This document shows positions 1 through 11,537 of a DNA stretch of 64,000 bases, piece by piece. The position numbers and the translations under genes are program-made. The number at the start of each line of letters is the position of its first letter. Position 1 is the first letter of the stretch. Under the pieces are notes generated by a model. It ran no database searches. It was not told the DNA's origin and was given only the letters and a program-made list of their open reading frames with translations. This stretch comes from Notolepis coatsorum (taxonomy: Eukaryota; Chordata; Actinopteri; Aulopiformes; Paralepididae), in the NCBI GenBank assembly GCA_963971535.1, contig OZ020592.1, positions 53,831,150-53,895,149 on the forward strand, written 5' to 3'.

Positions 1-838
1 CACATTCTTTGTCAGGTCTATGCCTCTCACCTTTAATGTGCATACCGTCTGTTACTGCTTGTAGCTTTAGCAAATCCTCGTGATTACAATGACCCATAAT
101 TTCATGCCACGTCTGGATGTCATGGCTAACAGTCACATTACATTTGTCATTATTATTGCACTCCGTTTGTAAGTAATACATTCTCCCATATACGTCGATA
201 TTAAACCGCGTACCATCTCGTTCTACAAGAACATCTTTACCTTCACTGAAGAACACTTCGGCGCTGTTAGCAGTAGCAGATTTGACTGAGAATAGTTCTT
301 GTGGGAACGAGGGTATATATAAAGCATTCTTTTATGTTACTGTACACCGGCGTCCCTTACTGTCTATACGGCGTACCTGTGCGTCTCCTCTTTCTTGCGC
401 CAACCCGTAGGTGCGCTTCCCGTCTGCCAGCTCCATGCTGTGTCGCTCCGGCTCGAAGGATTTATCGAAGTTCTTGAAACTGCTCCTGTCGTTGATGATG
501 TGGGACGACGCACCTGTATCTACGATCAACCCCCTCCTCGGGAGCTGCCGGTGCTGTGTTGGTCGGGTGACGCCTGTAGTCCGCGCCCCGAAGACGAAAT
601 CCTCTCGTCCCGCCGCTCTTCGTGTGTCATCTCGACCCGTCACACAATCTCTGTTGCCGCCATCTTGTCTGTAGTCGCCATCTCGTCCACAGTCGCCATC
701 TTGGCCGCGGCCGCGATCTCGTCCATCGCCGCCATCTTGTTTGTAGTCGCGGTCTCGTCCGTCGCCGCCATCTTGTCCATGTGCGCCGCCTCGTCTCTGG
801 CCGACATCTTGCCCATGTGCGTATCGGGCGCTCTGGTC
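1..838 (-). pseudogene. copia Pol N-terminus: repeat linker, aspartic protease, GAG-pre-integrase
   Basis: In phase with the end of Gag, the frame continues through a Gly/Asp/Arg/Gln-rich linker (about 815-654) and reaches the protease active site at VDTGASSHI, the usual copia form of D-T-G. A TAA at 332-334 interrupts it in phase. Beyond the stop the frame shows the motif NALYIPSFPQELFSVKS and then WHEIMGHCNHEDLLKLQ, the His-rich GAG-pre-integrase segment that precedes the integrase zinc finger. The window ends before the integrase core. The TGA at 839 and the TAA at 332 are the only in-phase stops between 1249 and 1. The frame identity is read directly; the domain names come from copia family knowledge. 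Confidence 0.8.
654..815 (-). repeat. 36-bp coding minisatellite inside copia
   Basis: About 4.5 copies of a 36-bp unit lie between the zinc knuckle and the protease. On the plus strand each unit carries the landmarks GCCGCCATCTTGT and CTCGTCC. Because 36 is a multiple of 3, the reading frame is kept: the minus strand encodes a 12-residue unit resembling QDGGDGRDRDYK, rich in Gly, Asp, Arg and Gln. Confidence 0.75.
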
Positions 839-1605
839 TCATTTCTTTCGGCACTCTTTGTCTGTGTGCCCCGATGATCTGCAGAAGTTGCACCAGACTG
901 TCCTGTTGCAGTTATCTCTCCGATGCCCGTTCTCTCCGCATCGCCAACACGTCAGCTCCGTCGTGGGCCTGGCCCTTTCCCTCTGTGTCGCTCGGGCTTT
1001 CAGTGCTATCCCCCCCGCTTCCGCAACGTCTGGGTGGATATCCTCTGAAGCCTCAAAGTTCCGCAGCTTGGCTTTGAACTGCCCCAATGTCATGTCCGTT
1101 GAACCGTGGGTAACCAGTAGCACGAACGGCCTGTATAACTCCGGCAGTCCTCTCATCACCATTGCCATCATTAGCCCCTCTCCTGGTGCCTCTCCTGCAC
1201 TCTTGAGCGCCGTCATGATCTGCTCAGCTCGGATGATGTATTCTGTCATCGCCCCTTCTTCAGGGCCGTTAGCGTTACGTAGAGGGACACTACTCGGGGC
1301 CTTCCCCGTCCGATGTAATGCTCCCTCAACATTCCCAGGCTTTCTCTGCCTTTGTCCTTCGTGTCGCGAAATATTAGTCCCAAGCTCGTATTGTCGAGCA
1401 GCGGCGCCAACTCACAGTATGCGTCCGCGTTTAGTTTGTCGTCTTGTGCTTGGTCCTCCGCCGCCAGTGGCCCCGCGGGGGCCGCCAGGATCACCGCCTT
1501 GAGTCCCGCGCTGTGCATGCAACATAGCATGCGCTCTTCCCAGAGCTCATATCCTTCCGCTTTCCCGTTAAATGTGGGCCACTTGCTTCTTCCCTTGGTC
1601 GCCAT
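839..1605 (-). pseudogene. copia Gag with CCHC zinc knuckle, frameshifted
   Basis: Gag packages the element RNA. The frame opens at 1605 (MATKGRSKW...) and reads to 1246. There it ends in TGA, and a second frame starts at 1249 (MTEYIIRAEQIM...) and runs to a TGA at 839-841. The two frames are one Gag broken by a small indel near 1247. The second part ends with the zinc knuckle CWRCGENGHRRDNC (CX2CX4HX4C) followed by a second Cys-rich stretch, CNFCRSSGHTDKEC. The start at 1605 is chosen because it is the first ATG after the primer-binding site and gives a copia-like N-terminus containing WPTFNGKAEGYELWEERM. The TGA after the knuckle lies in the same phase as the downstream protease frame. Confidence 0.8.
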
Positions 1606-1740
1606 CCTCTTTCTTGGTGGTAGGTGGTTGGTGTAGCTTAAGCTCCGTTGGCCTAGTATCTAGCCACGCGGTACTCCCGGTGCTGCTCTGGCCTACACGT
1701 CAGCTAAGCTAACTACCTTTATTATTTCGCCCCTGCGAGA

Positions 1741-1755
1741 TCTGGGCCCATAACC
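1741..1755 (-). other. primer-binding site, half initiator tRNA-Met
   Basis: The minus strand reads GGTTATGGGCCCAGA directly after the LTR end CTGTTAACA. This complements the anticodon-stem region of initiator tRNA-Met (CUGGGCCCAUAACC). Priming from an internally cleaved half of initiator tRNA-Met is known for Drosophila copia, so the site supports the copia assignment and fixes the LTR/internal boundary at 1755/1756. Confidence 0.8.
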
Positions 1756-2186
1756 TGTTAACAGATTTGGCAATGGGGCGACAATAATGTATACACGAGG
1801 CATGGTATTCTATCTTGGGCCTTGCTCTGCTGGCAGCGGTTTATTTATCATGTAGTCTCATAATACAGCAGCACATATGATCTCCTCTCCGGGAGGGGCA
1901 GAAGTGAGAAGAAGGAACAGTAGGAGGGAACCAAGGTTTATATAGTCCCAACCTGGTGTAGACAGTAGACGCTCCGCCTATGTAGCCGGTTCAACGCTGA
2001 ACCTGCCACTACTTCGACGTGCCTAGAGTGGGAGTCGAACCCCGGGCATCCGCACCGGGGCCAGCATCGCAAACCGCTGCGCCAAGAAAGGAATTCCCTT
2101 CTAAGCGCTCAGTTTTGGATGCCTCTGGGGAGTGAGTTTTACTTCTATGTGCCGTAGTCACACTATCGCGGCACATATCCGTTACA
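1756..2186 (-). repeat. copia 5' LTR
   Basis: The LTR ends at CTGTTAACA next to the primer-binding site. On the minus strand it has a TATA box (TATATAAA, plus-strand 1937-1944) and, further down, an AATAAA signal (1840-1845). A tRNA-like segment with A-box TGGCGCAGCGG and B-box GGTTCGACTCC sits in the upstream part (about 2031-2086, minus strand); it may be a SINE remnant or part of U3. The 5' edge at TGTAACGG (2186) is a best guess. Confidence 0.6.
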
Positions 2187-3147
2187 CCTACAGCACCCTC
2201 CAGTGGACACAGATATACATGCAGTCATGAGGGCAGTAGAGAGCAATTACAGTCAGTTACAACCATACCCTCTATATTCAACATCAACCACCACTGAATC
2301 TCGAATGAGAAAGATGCAGTGTTGTCTTCTGGGTAAAATATAGGTTTTTCTTTTTTAATTTGACTCTATGGTGTGGTAGCTTTGGGAATGCATTGTCTGT
2401 ACTGTGTCAATAGGAACAACCCCCTCTCGTTTAAATCTCATTGCCTGAAGTCTGGTAAGCCTAATATCTCCAGTAGGGAGACTGGTGTAGATGTTTCACT
2501 TCCCAATGCGAGAGACCCAGGTTCTAATCCAGGCATAATGTGTTACAATTGACTTATTCACAAGGTGGACATTTTGCTCTTATATCATGCTCAGGATGGG
2601 ATTTCTTTCCACCCTGTTCTGAACATATTATTGTTATTATTATTCATGGTCATATTATCATTATTATTATTGTTATTTATTTGTAAGGCCCGACAACACA
2701 TGTTAATGTCCCCATGGGCTGGACACGTCTTCTTTAAACAAGTCAAGAAGAACCATCACAATAAATCAAGAACAAAACAAAAACACCATGAAGTCCAAAC
2801 ATTTTTAAATAAATGAATGCAACACTCCCAGACATACCCCACGCGAAGGTAAGGAAAAACTCACTAAAACCTAGCAATAGGAAAAAAATGCACCACAGGC
2901 AATGTGGAGAAGAGAAACCTTAGAAGGGGCGTTCAAGGGGGGATATCCCTTCTTAGATGTCGATGATAGTAGTGTTGCAATAAAACAGGCAAAACAGTTG
3001 GTAAGCATGCACACATGTGTAATGAAACACAGATAAGTGCATGCAATAGCAACTGAACATTTTGAAAGATTGAAAAATAGAGCTGATGGTGGATCTATTT
3101 GAGGCATGGGGGCAGCGCAGAGAGGGTTGCATCCTCTCAAATATACT
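2187..3147. other. non-coding stretch with a weak tRNA-like remnant
   Basis: No convincing gene was seen. At about 2480-2537 a plus-strand segment resembles a decayed tRNA or SINE head (A-box-like TGGTGTAGATG, B-box-like GGTTCTAATCC). AT-rich ATT repeats occur at 2625-2680. Open frames here are short and resemble no known family. Confidence 0.4.
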
Positions 3148-3331
3148 TGCCAGGCCATTCTTTTTTTTTAAGATAATTCTTTTGGCATTTTATTGCTTTA
3201 TTGGACAGACCCGGCAGAGAGGAAGGATGGGAGAAGATATGGGGAGGAGACATTCGGCAAAGGTCGCCGGGTCCGGGAGTCGAACCTGTTACGTGGTGCG
3301 CCACTCTGGCGCCCCATGCCAGGCCATTCTT
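3148..3331 (-). mobile_element. short tRNA-derived SINE with 15-bp target duplication
   Basis: The direct repeat TGCCAGGCCATTCTT occurs at 3148-3162 and 3317-3331 and brackets a 154-bp body. The body starts with a T-run on the plus strand (the A-tail of a minus-strand SINE). It carries a minus-strand pol III B-box (GGTTCGACTCC, about 3275-3286) and an A-box-like TGGCGCACCACG. The 3' part reads like the common fish SINE tail with AATAAAGCAATAAAATGCC. Body, tail and duplication together make a complete recent SINE insertion. Confidence 0.85.
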
Positions 3332-3542
3332 AAAGAAGATCTGACGCTGATGAATGGAGATCCAGGTATCTTGTAGGGTAGTGTGGTGATTAGCAGACAG
3401 GTGCGGAGGCTCCATCCATCAGCATGATTAGTATCACCTGTGCAGATAGAGCGCCCATAGAGCGCACGCCGAAGTGCAGGTGGGTGTATGGGACAGACAC
3501 GGAGGGTGAGACAGACACGGAGGTGTGTGACGGTGGTAGAGA

Positions 3543-3814
3543 GGGGATCATCCCTATGTTCCCCGGGTCCTATGTTCCCCGGGTTCTATGTTCCCCGCTT
3601 TGATTGATTAATAGATTGAAAATCTTATTAATTTTAATTATTTTATTAATTATTAATGTCCGCCTTGTTTCGAACGGTTAAGCTTAGGCCCTCTTTCGAA
3701 CTGGTTAAGGTTAGAGTTTGGAATCAGGGCTGGTGGTCTAAAATGTTCAATCAATCAATCAATCAATCAAAGCGGGGAACATAGAACCCAGGGAACATAG
3801 GACCCAAGGGGATC
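3543..3814. mobile_element. foldback MITE, hAT-like, 8-bp duplication
   Basis: The direct repeat GGGGATCA (3543-3550 and 3807-3814) flanks a 256-bp element whose ends are inverted repeats built from a repeated motif close to CTATGTTCCCCGGGT, then GCTTTGATTGATT. The arms are about 50 bp; the centre is AT-rich. An 8-bp duplication is typical of hAT elements, but part of the G-run could belong to the terminal repeat, so the family call is tentative. It has no coding capacity. Confidence 0.65.
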
Positions 3815-4690
3815 AATAAAGGAATATCTTATCTTATCTTATCATAGACATGCTCCCGTAGAGAGAGTTGTGGAGGTGAAACTGTAACAATATGTAACAT
3901 TTCCACATCAAAATGTCTAAAAACAACTATACCTATGTTATATATTTTGTTGAGTTGTACACTTACATGTTCAAACCCTGAGAAATCTGCAAATTCAAGG
4001 AAGAACACAGAGCGTGTTCTGTGGTTTTCTTCTTCTTCTTTTATTTTCCAGGAAAACTAGACGCAGTATCCTGTGGTCGCCTGTCAATCAATGGTGTCAT
4101 ATCCCCTTACCCCTTTCCTAACCCACCCTGTAGCATGACGAACTGCCATGCCTCCAATATCTTTCTGTAATTGGCCGATTGGCTCTTTAGGGGCATTATC
4201 AGATCACGCTTGATTGACAGCTCCCTTTTAGTATCTAACATTTGTATTTTAGCTAAAGTAGCTATCATTTTATTTTCCATAAAAAAACCTAATTGTTTTG
4301 CTATAAACTAGCATATATATGAAATGCACCCTACTGGTTAGAAAGATTGACTAATCCCTAACTAACAAACTAGGTTAGACCACCCAAATCTGTTTTTTAT
4401 ATCTCACAGAGTATGGAGCTAATGGCGTTAGCATTTTCCATTCACTTACATGAAACGGTTAGCATTAGTTTTGCTGTGCTAACAATTTTGAGCTACTTAT
4501 CAACTCTGTGATTAATACAGAGATTTTGATGATGCATCCCAGTCTGCCAGTAGCTTTCAAACCATGTAAGGCTAATTCTCAATCTAGCTAAAAGCAAAGT
4601 AAAGTGTAGTACATTTTAACAAGACAACAACTTCCATGATCCCACACACAATGTCACCAAATGCCGTCTTTTGTTATTTTTTTGAGTGAG
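3815..4690. other. non-coding, no gene seen
   Basis: The stretch is moderately AT-rich, without long frames and without a recognisable element end. The segment near 4660-4710, with the phrase GAGAGACCCCTAGCGGC, resembles a dispersed fish repeat, but I cannot delimit it. Confidence 0.3.
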
Positions 4691-4699
4691 AGACCCCTA

Positions 4700-5085
4700 G
4701 CGGCAGAAAATTAATTGTACAATTAAATACAAATAGAAATACTCAGATAAAATAGTACTCTGGTAAAAGTAAAAGTCCTCCATTCAGAATTCTACTTGAG
4801 TAAAAGTACAGAAGTATTAGATATTGAATGTGCTTAAGTATCAACACTAAAAGTATGCATTCTACATGATGTTTGTGTATTCCAGTCCTTGGGAGCATTC
4901 CACCCTCAACCCTTGCAAAATCCTTTTCTTCAAAGTAACTAGTAACTGATCGATTCAGATAAATGAAGTGGAGTAAAAGTACAATATTTCGTTTGAAATG
5001 TTGTGGAGTAAAAGTCCCCAGAAATTGTACTTACTGTAGGTACAATACTTGAGTAAAAATACTTAGTTACTTCTCACCATTGCTG
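4700..5085 (-). mobile_element. hAT-type MITE remnant, one end
   Basis: The segment is rich in the phrase GAGTAAAAGTAC and ends, read on the minus strand from 5085, as CAGCAATGGTGAGAAGTAAC, close to the end of a very common fish hAT-type MITE. The opposite end and a target duplication were not found, so the left edge is approximate. Confidence 0.45.
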
Positions 5086-5199
5086 TGGGGGGAGGTCAAA
5101 GGTGGGCGAGTGTACTGTTGCAGAGTATCTTCCTTACCTGAAGCCCAGTAAGTCTTAATATCTTCCACAGTGGATGTTTCACCTCCCATGTTTCACCTC

Positions 5200-5345
5200 C
5201 CATAATAGACAGTCTCCTCCCCACCGCATGTATATATTCTCTCCCCGCCGTATGTATATTTCTCTCCCACCCACCCACCCCCTCCAAATGTACAGTCTCC
5301 TCCCCACCGTATGTATACTTCTCTCCCACCCACCCACCCCCTCCT
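5200..5345. repeat. pyrimidine-rich minisatellite, two units
   Basis: Two units share ACAGTCTCCTCCCCACCG, GTATGTATA and TCTCCCACCCACCCACCCCC. The first is longer because it repeats the GCCGTATGTATATT part. No gene. The minus-strand frame here is a by-product of the repeat. Confidence 0.6.
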
Positions 5346-5494
5346 AATGTACATATACTCTGTCAGGATATATGGGTAACAGTACTGTATATTTGAATAT
5401 CGTATATGTCACAAATGTAACAGTACTAAATACCTGTATGTCCCTATGCCATAAATGTCATGTATGTTGAGTATGTCATAAATGTCTATATGAA

Positions 5495-5673
5495 TTGAAA
5501 ATGGGGGACCCTGATGTAAACAAGACAAACGTCTTTCTCTGGTCTGCATCCCCTTAACAATTGTGTGTATTGAGCCGTACTGTATTGTACCCATTCTGCA
5601 ATCTGTTAAATAAAGTTTTCATTCATTCATTCATTCATTCATTCATTCATTCATTCATTCATTCATTCATTCA
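5495..5673 (+). mobile_element. retroelement 3' end with AATAAA and (ATTC)n tail
   Basis: The unit starts near GAATTGAAAATGGGGGACC, passes TGAGCCGTACTGTATTGTACC, has AATAAA at about 5609 and ends in about 13 ATTC units (5619-5673). A short-unit tail after a polyadenylation-like signal is typical of L2/CR1-type LINEs and the SINEs that borrow their tails. Related sequence recurs at 26.7, 30.7, 31.7 and 37.9 kb. The 5' limit is uncertain. Confidence 0.6.
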
Positions 5674-6039
5674 GATCCAGGAAGGTTTTCACAAAGCAGG
5701 ACCATGCTGTTAGCCAGATAACTTTCCAAAAATAACATTTAATAGCTTTTGATATTTGTGTTCATAATGAACAATTCTCAATATGTATGACTGAATCACA
5801 TTCCTGAACCTAATATTCCTAAATTTATAGTTTTAAAATCTAGAACAATCCTGCTTTGTGAAATACTCCTCATTTATCAAAATGTTCTGATTCATTCCAG
5901 ATTCCATCATACGATCATTTACAGATGAGGATACTGTAAAAACAGATACAAATATTCTATAGCATTCATACTTTGGGTACTGACAGAAAATAGTTTGAGC
6001 TTTTGACATCAATATAACGTCAATAAATCACAACTTTGG

Positions 6040-6345
6040 CTTGAGTTTGGTCATAAGCGCAACATTTATTATTATTATTAACAATTCATTTAGTTTATAT
6101 CCCATTTAATTTTATTCCACCTTTTTATTTACAGTTGTACAGCCCTGCTCTATTTTTATTTCATAATTATATTCTATTCTATTGAGCTTCTATTTTAATT
6201 TAGTTTATACATTTTATTTTATTCCACCTTTTTATTTTATTATCTGTACATTATTGTCTGTCCGTTAATGTCGCACCGAAAACGACCAAATCAAATTCTT
6301 TGTATGTGAAAACTACTTTTAAAGACCTTTCTGATTTCTGATTTG
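6040..6345 (+). mobile_element. LINE-like 3' tail fragment
   Basis: A T-rich stretch repeats the phrase TTTTATTCCACCTTTTTATTT and ends with CAAATCAAATTCTTTGTATG and CTTTCTGATTTCTGATT, which resembles the 3' end of fish L2-type LINEs. It is non-coding and its limits are approximate. Confidence 0.4.
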
Positions 6346-6830
6346 GGTGTAAGAACCATGTGTGTTATATATGCATGCTATGATGTAGCTTTTCAGCACT
6401 GATTGGCCGTCAGGTTGCCCTAGCAACACACCGAAAAGCTATCAAATATCAACTGTCAACCGAGAGAGTATACAGTCTTCCAGCATAAAAGCCTCAATAA
6501 CTGCAGAAAGCAGGGCTGCGAACAAAATGGCTCTTGTTGGCTGTTCAAAGCAGTTTTGTCATGATTCTGAACGGAATTAGACCAAGACATGAAGACACGG
6601 TTGACTGGGAATAACTCCAGCTAACTTGTGATATGAGAAATAGCTGCAATGCAGCCAGAGTTGAGAGGGGGTTCAAACAGCTACTGTATGATACATGTGA
6701 AGATTCCCACTTTGAAGAGGAACACTGGCTCATTTGAAATGTTTAATCCAGAGGCTTTGTCAAACATAATACACCACAGTCAAAGTGGAACATGATCCAA
6801 TTTGATGATTTTCTACCCTCTCTTCTATTT

Positions 6831-6955
<125 letters not shown>

Positions 6956-7565
6956 GTGGGGGTAAGTATGCCCGCCCTTGTAGGGGTTAATATGGTGTGT
7001 TCTTACCTTGGAAGATTGAGACGACGAAAGGAGCTAAGTCCCCGTCCTCAATACAATTGGCCTCACTACCTACGTGTGTAAGTATGTTTGTAACTATCCT
7101 GCTCTACTCTACCGTTAGTATGAATATAAATAGATATGACGAGGTGGGCTTCAGGGTTTAACTCTGACACAGTGGCAACCTGAAGTGTACAATTATGCTC
7201 AACCCTCAACAGCTTTAGCTGAAACATAGACCCTCCCTCCCCAAGTCTAGCAGGATAGGTGAGACGCTCCTACTCCAAGGCAAACCATTACTAAAGAACA
7301 CCTGAGAAGTTAATTCAGTTTGTCAAAACAAAATTAAATATTTATTTTTCATGAAGAGAAATATTCTCTCTCTCTCTCTCTCAGTCCTTCCTTCTGCTGG
7401 ACATCTCTTTCCTTCAAGGACAATTATTTCAAACAAAAACAATATAACAATTCACTTTCACAGCAACAATATCTTTCTTAGTTCTCCTTAATCAATACCC
7501 AACCTGGATAGTTATTTCTACTTCAAAAATGGACTCACAGTGTATAACTCAATATATCCCAATGT

Positions 7566-7690
7566 TATGGCAGTTCACCTGTAACAGTTGCATATAATTA
7601 TGGCAGTTCACTTATAACAGTTGCATATAATTATGATGGTTCACTTATAATATAGTTGCATATAATTATGACAGTTCACTTATGACAGTT
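7566..7690. repeat. 33-35-bp minisatellite, about 3.5 copies
   Basis: The units resemble TATGGCAGTTCACTTATAAC followed by AGTTGCATATAAT. The third has a small insertion and the last is partial. Non-coding. Confidence 0.8.
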
Positions 7691-8029
7691 GTAATTACCT
7701 CACAACAAAAGCTCCCTTATAACTTCACAGAGGGAGTATTCACTCTGGATATAAACGGGATATCTGTCACGCATTACTTCAGTCTTTCACAACTGACATT
7801 GGTTTGATACAGTTAACTATCACTTTACACAATACTTCAGTTGGTTACAACTGGAAAAGGGTTTGATACAATTACCACTTCTGTAGACTGCAGCATACGA
7901 GATGAGCTGAGTCACTGGAGAATGTCTTCTGATGGCAGGGAAACGTCCTATTTCAAATGTTCTAAATAATGCGTGTAACTGCTTGATCACTGGGCTTGTA
8001 CGTATGTTCCGATCTGTTTGTGTATGTGT

Positions 8030-8110
8030 GTGTTCCAGTCTGTTTGTGTGTGCGTGTATTCCAGTCTGTTTGTGTGTGCGTGTATTCCAGTCTGTTTGTG
8101 TGTGGGATAG
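8030..8110. repeat. GT-rich 30-bp repeat, three copies
   Basis: The units contain TTCCAGTCTGTTTGTGTG followed by TGCGTGTA. The open frames across both strands here are produced by the repeat. Confidence 0.7.
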
Positions 8111-9661
8111 TGTGTGTGTGCGTGTTAGCTGTTAATGGACACCAGCCGGTCTCCCTCAGATCCTGGTTCTGTCTGGACAGCGGCACCACGTCTTCTTCAA
8201 TCCAGAACAAATGCACAATTCAGTCTTTGCACCACGTCTTCTTCAATTCAGTCTTTGTTGAGGTTGTCTTTCATCTTCTGTACTCGATACGATAGGAACA
8301 TCAACGAACACGACCGCAATAACGCACTCACTGGTATTTACTGCGCGTGCCGTTCAAGGCGCGAAGCTACATTTCACGTTAACACTTCACGTACTGACCG
8401 CAAGTCTCGGCGGTAGCTACTGAGTTTTAGCTTATTAAAAGTCCATCAAAACTCTCACAGAATATTCATCTGCTTCTTTCTTCAACAATGTCATTCACTT
8501 TCTTGAAACTCACAGCACTGACGAAGCCTCTTTCGCTTTCAGTCGAATGTTACTTTTCAGAAACGAACGCTGCCATTGTCGCAGTGCTCCCATTTAGCTT
8601 TCTTTACTGAAGGATTTATCCTGTTATTAACACAAGGCACAATGAGTAAAGCTCTTCCCACACTAGTCAAGATACAGTAATGACACCCGTCCCTTTAAGG
8701 GTTGAAATACCTGTTCATTCACCCGTAGGTGGGGAGAGAGGGGAGAAAGAGGGAGAGGGGTACGGGAGCTACTAAATGGGATTTTATAAAGGAACACACG
8801 TTATCACACAACACATTTAACCAAAAGACAGTGGGCCCACAGTTGAAACAAAAAGTCCTATCTATAGCCGGCTTCCCCAAAATAATAAACGTTGGGGCGC
8901 CCCTAATCACTGCTACCAGTGTCGGTTCAAAGTACTGATTCTCTTCGCCCTTAAAGGGCACGCTCCGCACAAAGAGAATGTCTACCGATAAAGTTCCAGC
9001 ACTCGGAGCGCTCACGGTAACTGGCTGGAGAGTACTTAACCAAGGCTTGGCCTGCTCTCACCACTGTCCGTGTGGTGAGATGGCCGTCGAGAAGTCCCGT
9101 GGTAGCAGGAGGCAGGGCTGGGTGGACGTTAGGCAGGTGACTGCTGGAGGTGCGGGCATTGCCGCGACGTCCGCTGAGTAGTCCGCTGCTGGGATGGAGA
9201 GGTGGAGTGACACGCGGGCTAAACTGTGGTGCTAGGCCTAACTGAAGCTAAACTGTGGATCAGGACGATCCCCTGTCCTGTCGCCTATACTTTAACTAAA
9301 ACGCAACGTGTGCAATATCTACCACACTCTTCGGCAGTAACACCTCTGCTTCTTTGTTCACAATGTCTCTTTAGCATTAACTGGAAGCTAAGCTATCGCA
9401 TATTCCATTACTAACCCGCCTCGTGCTTGGGTTTATATTCCACGTGCTTAATGTCTGGAGCTCCAGATCCAAGTGACCTCTTGCTTCTCTGGAAAACGAT
9501 GAAGAGGGTGTTCCGCCGCCGGCGCCGCGCCCTGAGCCCATCCTTCTTCACCTGTGTCTCTCCTGCCCACACGTCGCCACCAGCTCCCCCTGGCGGTACC
9601 TGTATCCTGTCCCACTATTAAGTGTCAATGTTAGAATATGGAGGATCAAGAGGGGTCAGTG

Positions 9662-10754
9662 GGCACAGTCAGTGTCGGCGCCATGGGGGGTCATTCGCGG
9701 GCCATGCCCCCCCAGATGGCGCACTGTGCCCCTCCAAACGTCATGGGCAATTGTTATAAAAAAATAAAATAATTAAACATAATTTTTTTTTATTATAGTA
9801 AAAGTCTGATGTTTTCCTTTATAAATAGGCTATTTAGCCTATTATTAAACGAAATTAAACAAAAAAAGTCTTAAAAGAAGTGTATGTTTGAGCGCACGCT
9901 GATTGGTGTGTGTGTTTGAATTTGTTATTGCGTTATTGGTCACGTTGAGTTGATGGGTTGGGTAGTCAGAGCGCGACTGCGTGACTTGAGTGAGCGTGAA
10001 AAGTACAATAGAGTCAGTGGGTAAAATATAACACTTGGAGACGGACATAAAATGGATATATACGAAAATGGTTGCATGCCATGCATGGTGGGGCAGGGGG
10101 GGCACCTAAGGCTTCTTCACGGCCTCCTCCCTGGTGACGGTCCTCCAACATCTAACGCTGAAGAGCTTTCGGTAAGTTAGGCGTCATGAAGACGAAGTCT
10201 GGCCAAGAAGCGCCCGGTGCTGCCGCTGCAGGTGCATCTGTCACAGCAGAAGCTAGCGTGGTCTATAATCATAATATGTCATAATAATAATAATGGATAA
10301 TATAATGGATCGCCTATAAAATTGAGGCAGAGTTTGAAGTTGCAAAAGACCTCACGCGAAAGTGGGACACCGTCCTGAGGAGATTCAGTGCCACGACTCG
10401 CCGCCTCCAACTCTTCTCATGGGTAAGTCCTACGACTCATACTGTTTAATTTAAGCCGCCGTGCCCCTTGTTATTATTAATAATACTTTCACTTGTTAAT
10501 GAATTTAAGCCCAGCCTCGGGCTATTTCATACTGTTTAATTTGTGTGTGTGAGACGCGAGTGTGTTTGTGACGTGAGAGAGAGAAAAAGAGAGAGAGAGA
10601 CTGTCTTATCCCTTATGCGCACTCATGTTTTGAAATGTGTGTTGGTTCGCGGGAAATTCGTTTTCTGAAGCCTATATTTTATTTATGTATGCCCCCCCGC
10701 TGTTACAATATGCCCTCCCGTTAAGTTGGGTCTGGCCCCGACTCTGGGCACAGT
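9662..10754. mobile_element. hAT-type element, 8-bp duplication
   Basis: The direct repeat GGCACAGT (9662-9669 and 10747-10754) flanks a 1077-bp element with ends CAGTGTCGGCG and, from the other side, CAGAGTCGGGG. An 8-bp duplication and CAG-starting ends fit hAT. Inside, ATG at 10186 opens only about 30 codons and no transposase domain is visible, so it is a deleted, non-autonomous copy. A purine-rich GAGA stretch lies at 10577-10600. Confidence 0.75.
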
Positions 10755-11261
10755 AGAGTAACAGGAATTAGGTTAGACACATTGAATTATTGCTAGACAT
10801 ATTCAGGTGTCTACATATGACTATTCTGATCATTGGTCTCACTCTCCACCGTTATCTCCACAACTACAATATAGACCGAATTCTGTACTAAATTGTATCT
10901 AACAACAAATTCTGTATACCTGGGACAAAGATCTGATCAAATGGGGGTCCACGACTTGTTATATATTAATTTGGGGGGTCCTTGTCATGAAAACGTTTGA
11001 GAACCAATGTTCAGGGAAGACCTGGTCAAGACAGCAGTATAAAAACTGAACAGGTGAGACAAAAATCTATAAACCTATAGAATCTATATAAAAAAGAAAA
11101 GAAAAACAAGAAAAATACAAAAAGGGTTGGGGGTGGGATGAGCCACACGCAGTTGAAATGACTGAATTTAAGAGGAACCATTAACACTAGTTATTAATCA
11201 TAAAGAGATTAGTAGGGAAGCTCCTCAAGAAGAAGATCCTGACGATTGCCTTCACTGTCCC
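10755..11261. other. non-coding, no gene seen
   Basis: AT-rich spacer between two DNA transposons. No frame, repeat or element end that I can support. Confidence 0.3.
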
Positions 11262-11537
11262 TTAGGGCGCTTTCACATATAGTTTTGGTGGACTCTGTGC
11301 GGTTCTGGTGGTGAAGTTGCAACATTGTTGCATTCGTCATTTGGTTCGTCTGCATTCACATTGCAATTTGTCAAGCGCACCAAACTTTCTGAACAATGTC
11401 ACGCGGTCGAAAAGGGCGCTCGTCTATTGGACACAATGGAGAGTGGAAATCCCTCCCCTTCAGGAAGTAAAATCCGCGAAAACACAAACAGCCGCAAGAA
11501 GCGTGATAGTAGAAGAGACGTGGCATTGATCCATCGT

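Larger units (their letters stand above)
1..2186 (-). mobile_element. Ty1/copia LTR retrotransposon, 5' part, runs off window edge
   Basis: Reading on the minus strand from about 2186: LTR (2186-1756), a primer-binding site, a leader of about 135 nt, Gag, zinc knuckle, protease and the GAG-pre-integrase region, which is cut by the window edge at base 1. Integrase, RT and RNase H should lie to the left, outside the window. The domain order protease then integrase is the copia order. The coding frame carries one frameshift and two stops, so this copy is inactive as read. The outer LTR edge is approximate; similarity to the solo LTR at 54.9 kb suggests it could extend to about 2260. Confidence 0.85.

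Noticed and set aside
395-1502. Plus-strand open frames of up to 214 codons
   Set aside because: They are antisense shadows of the copia Gag-Pol frame and of its 36-bp repeat; no domain is visible.
2031-2095. Possible tRNA gene on the minus strand
   Set aside because: A- and B-boxes are good, but the acceptor stem does not pair; it is within the copia LTR.
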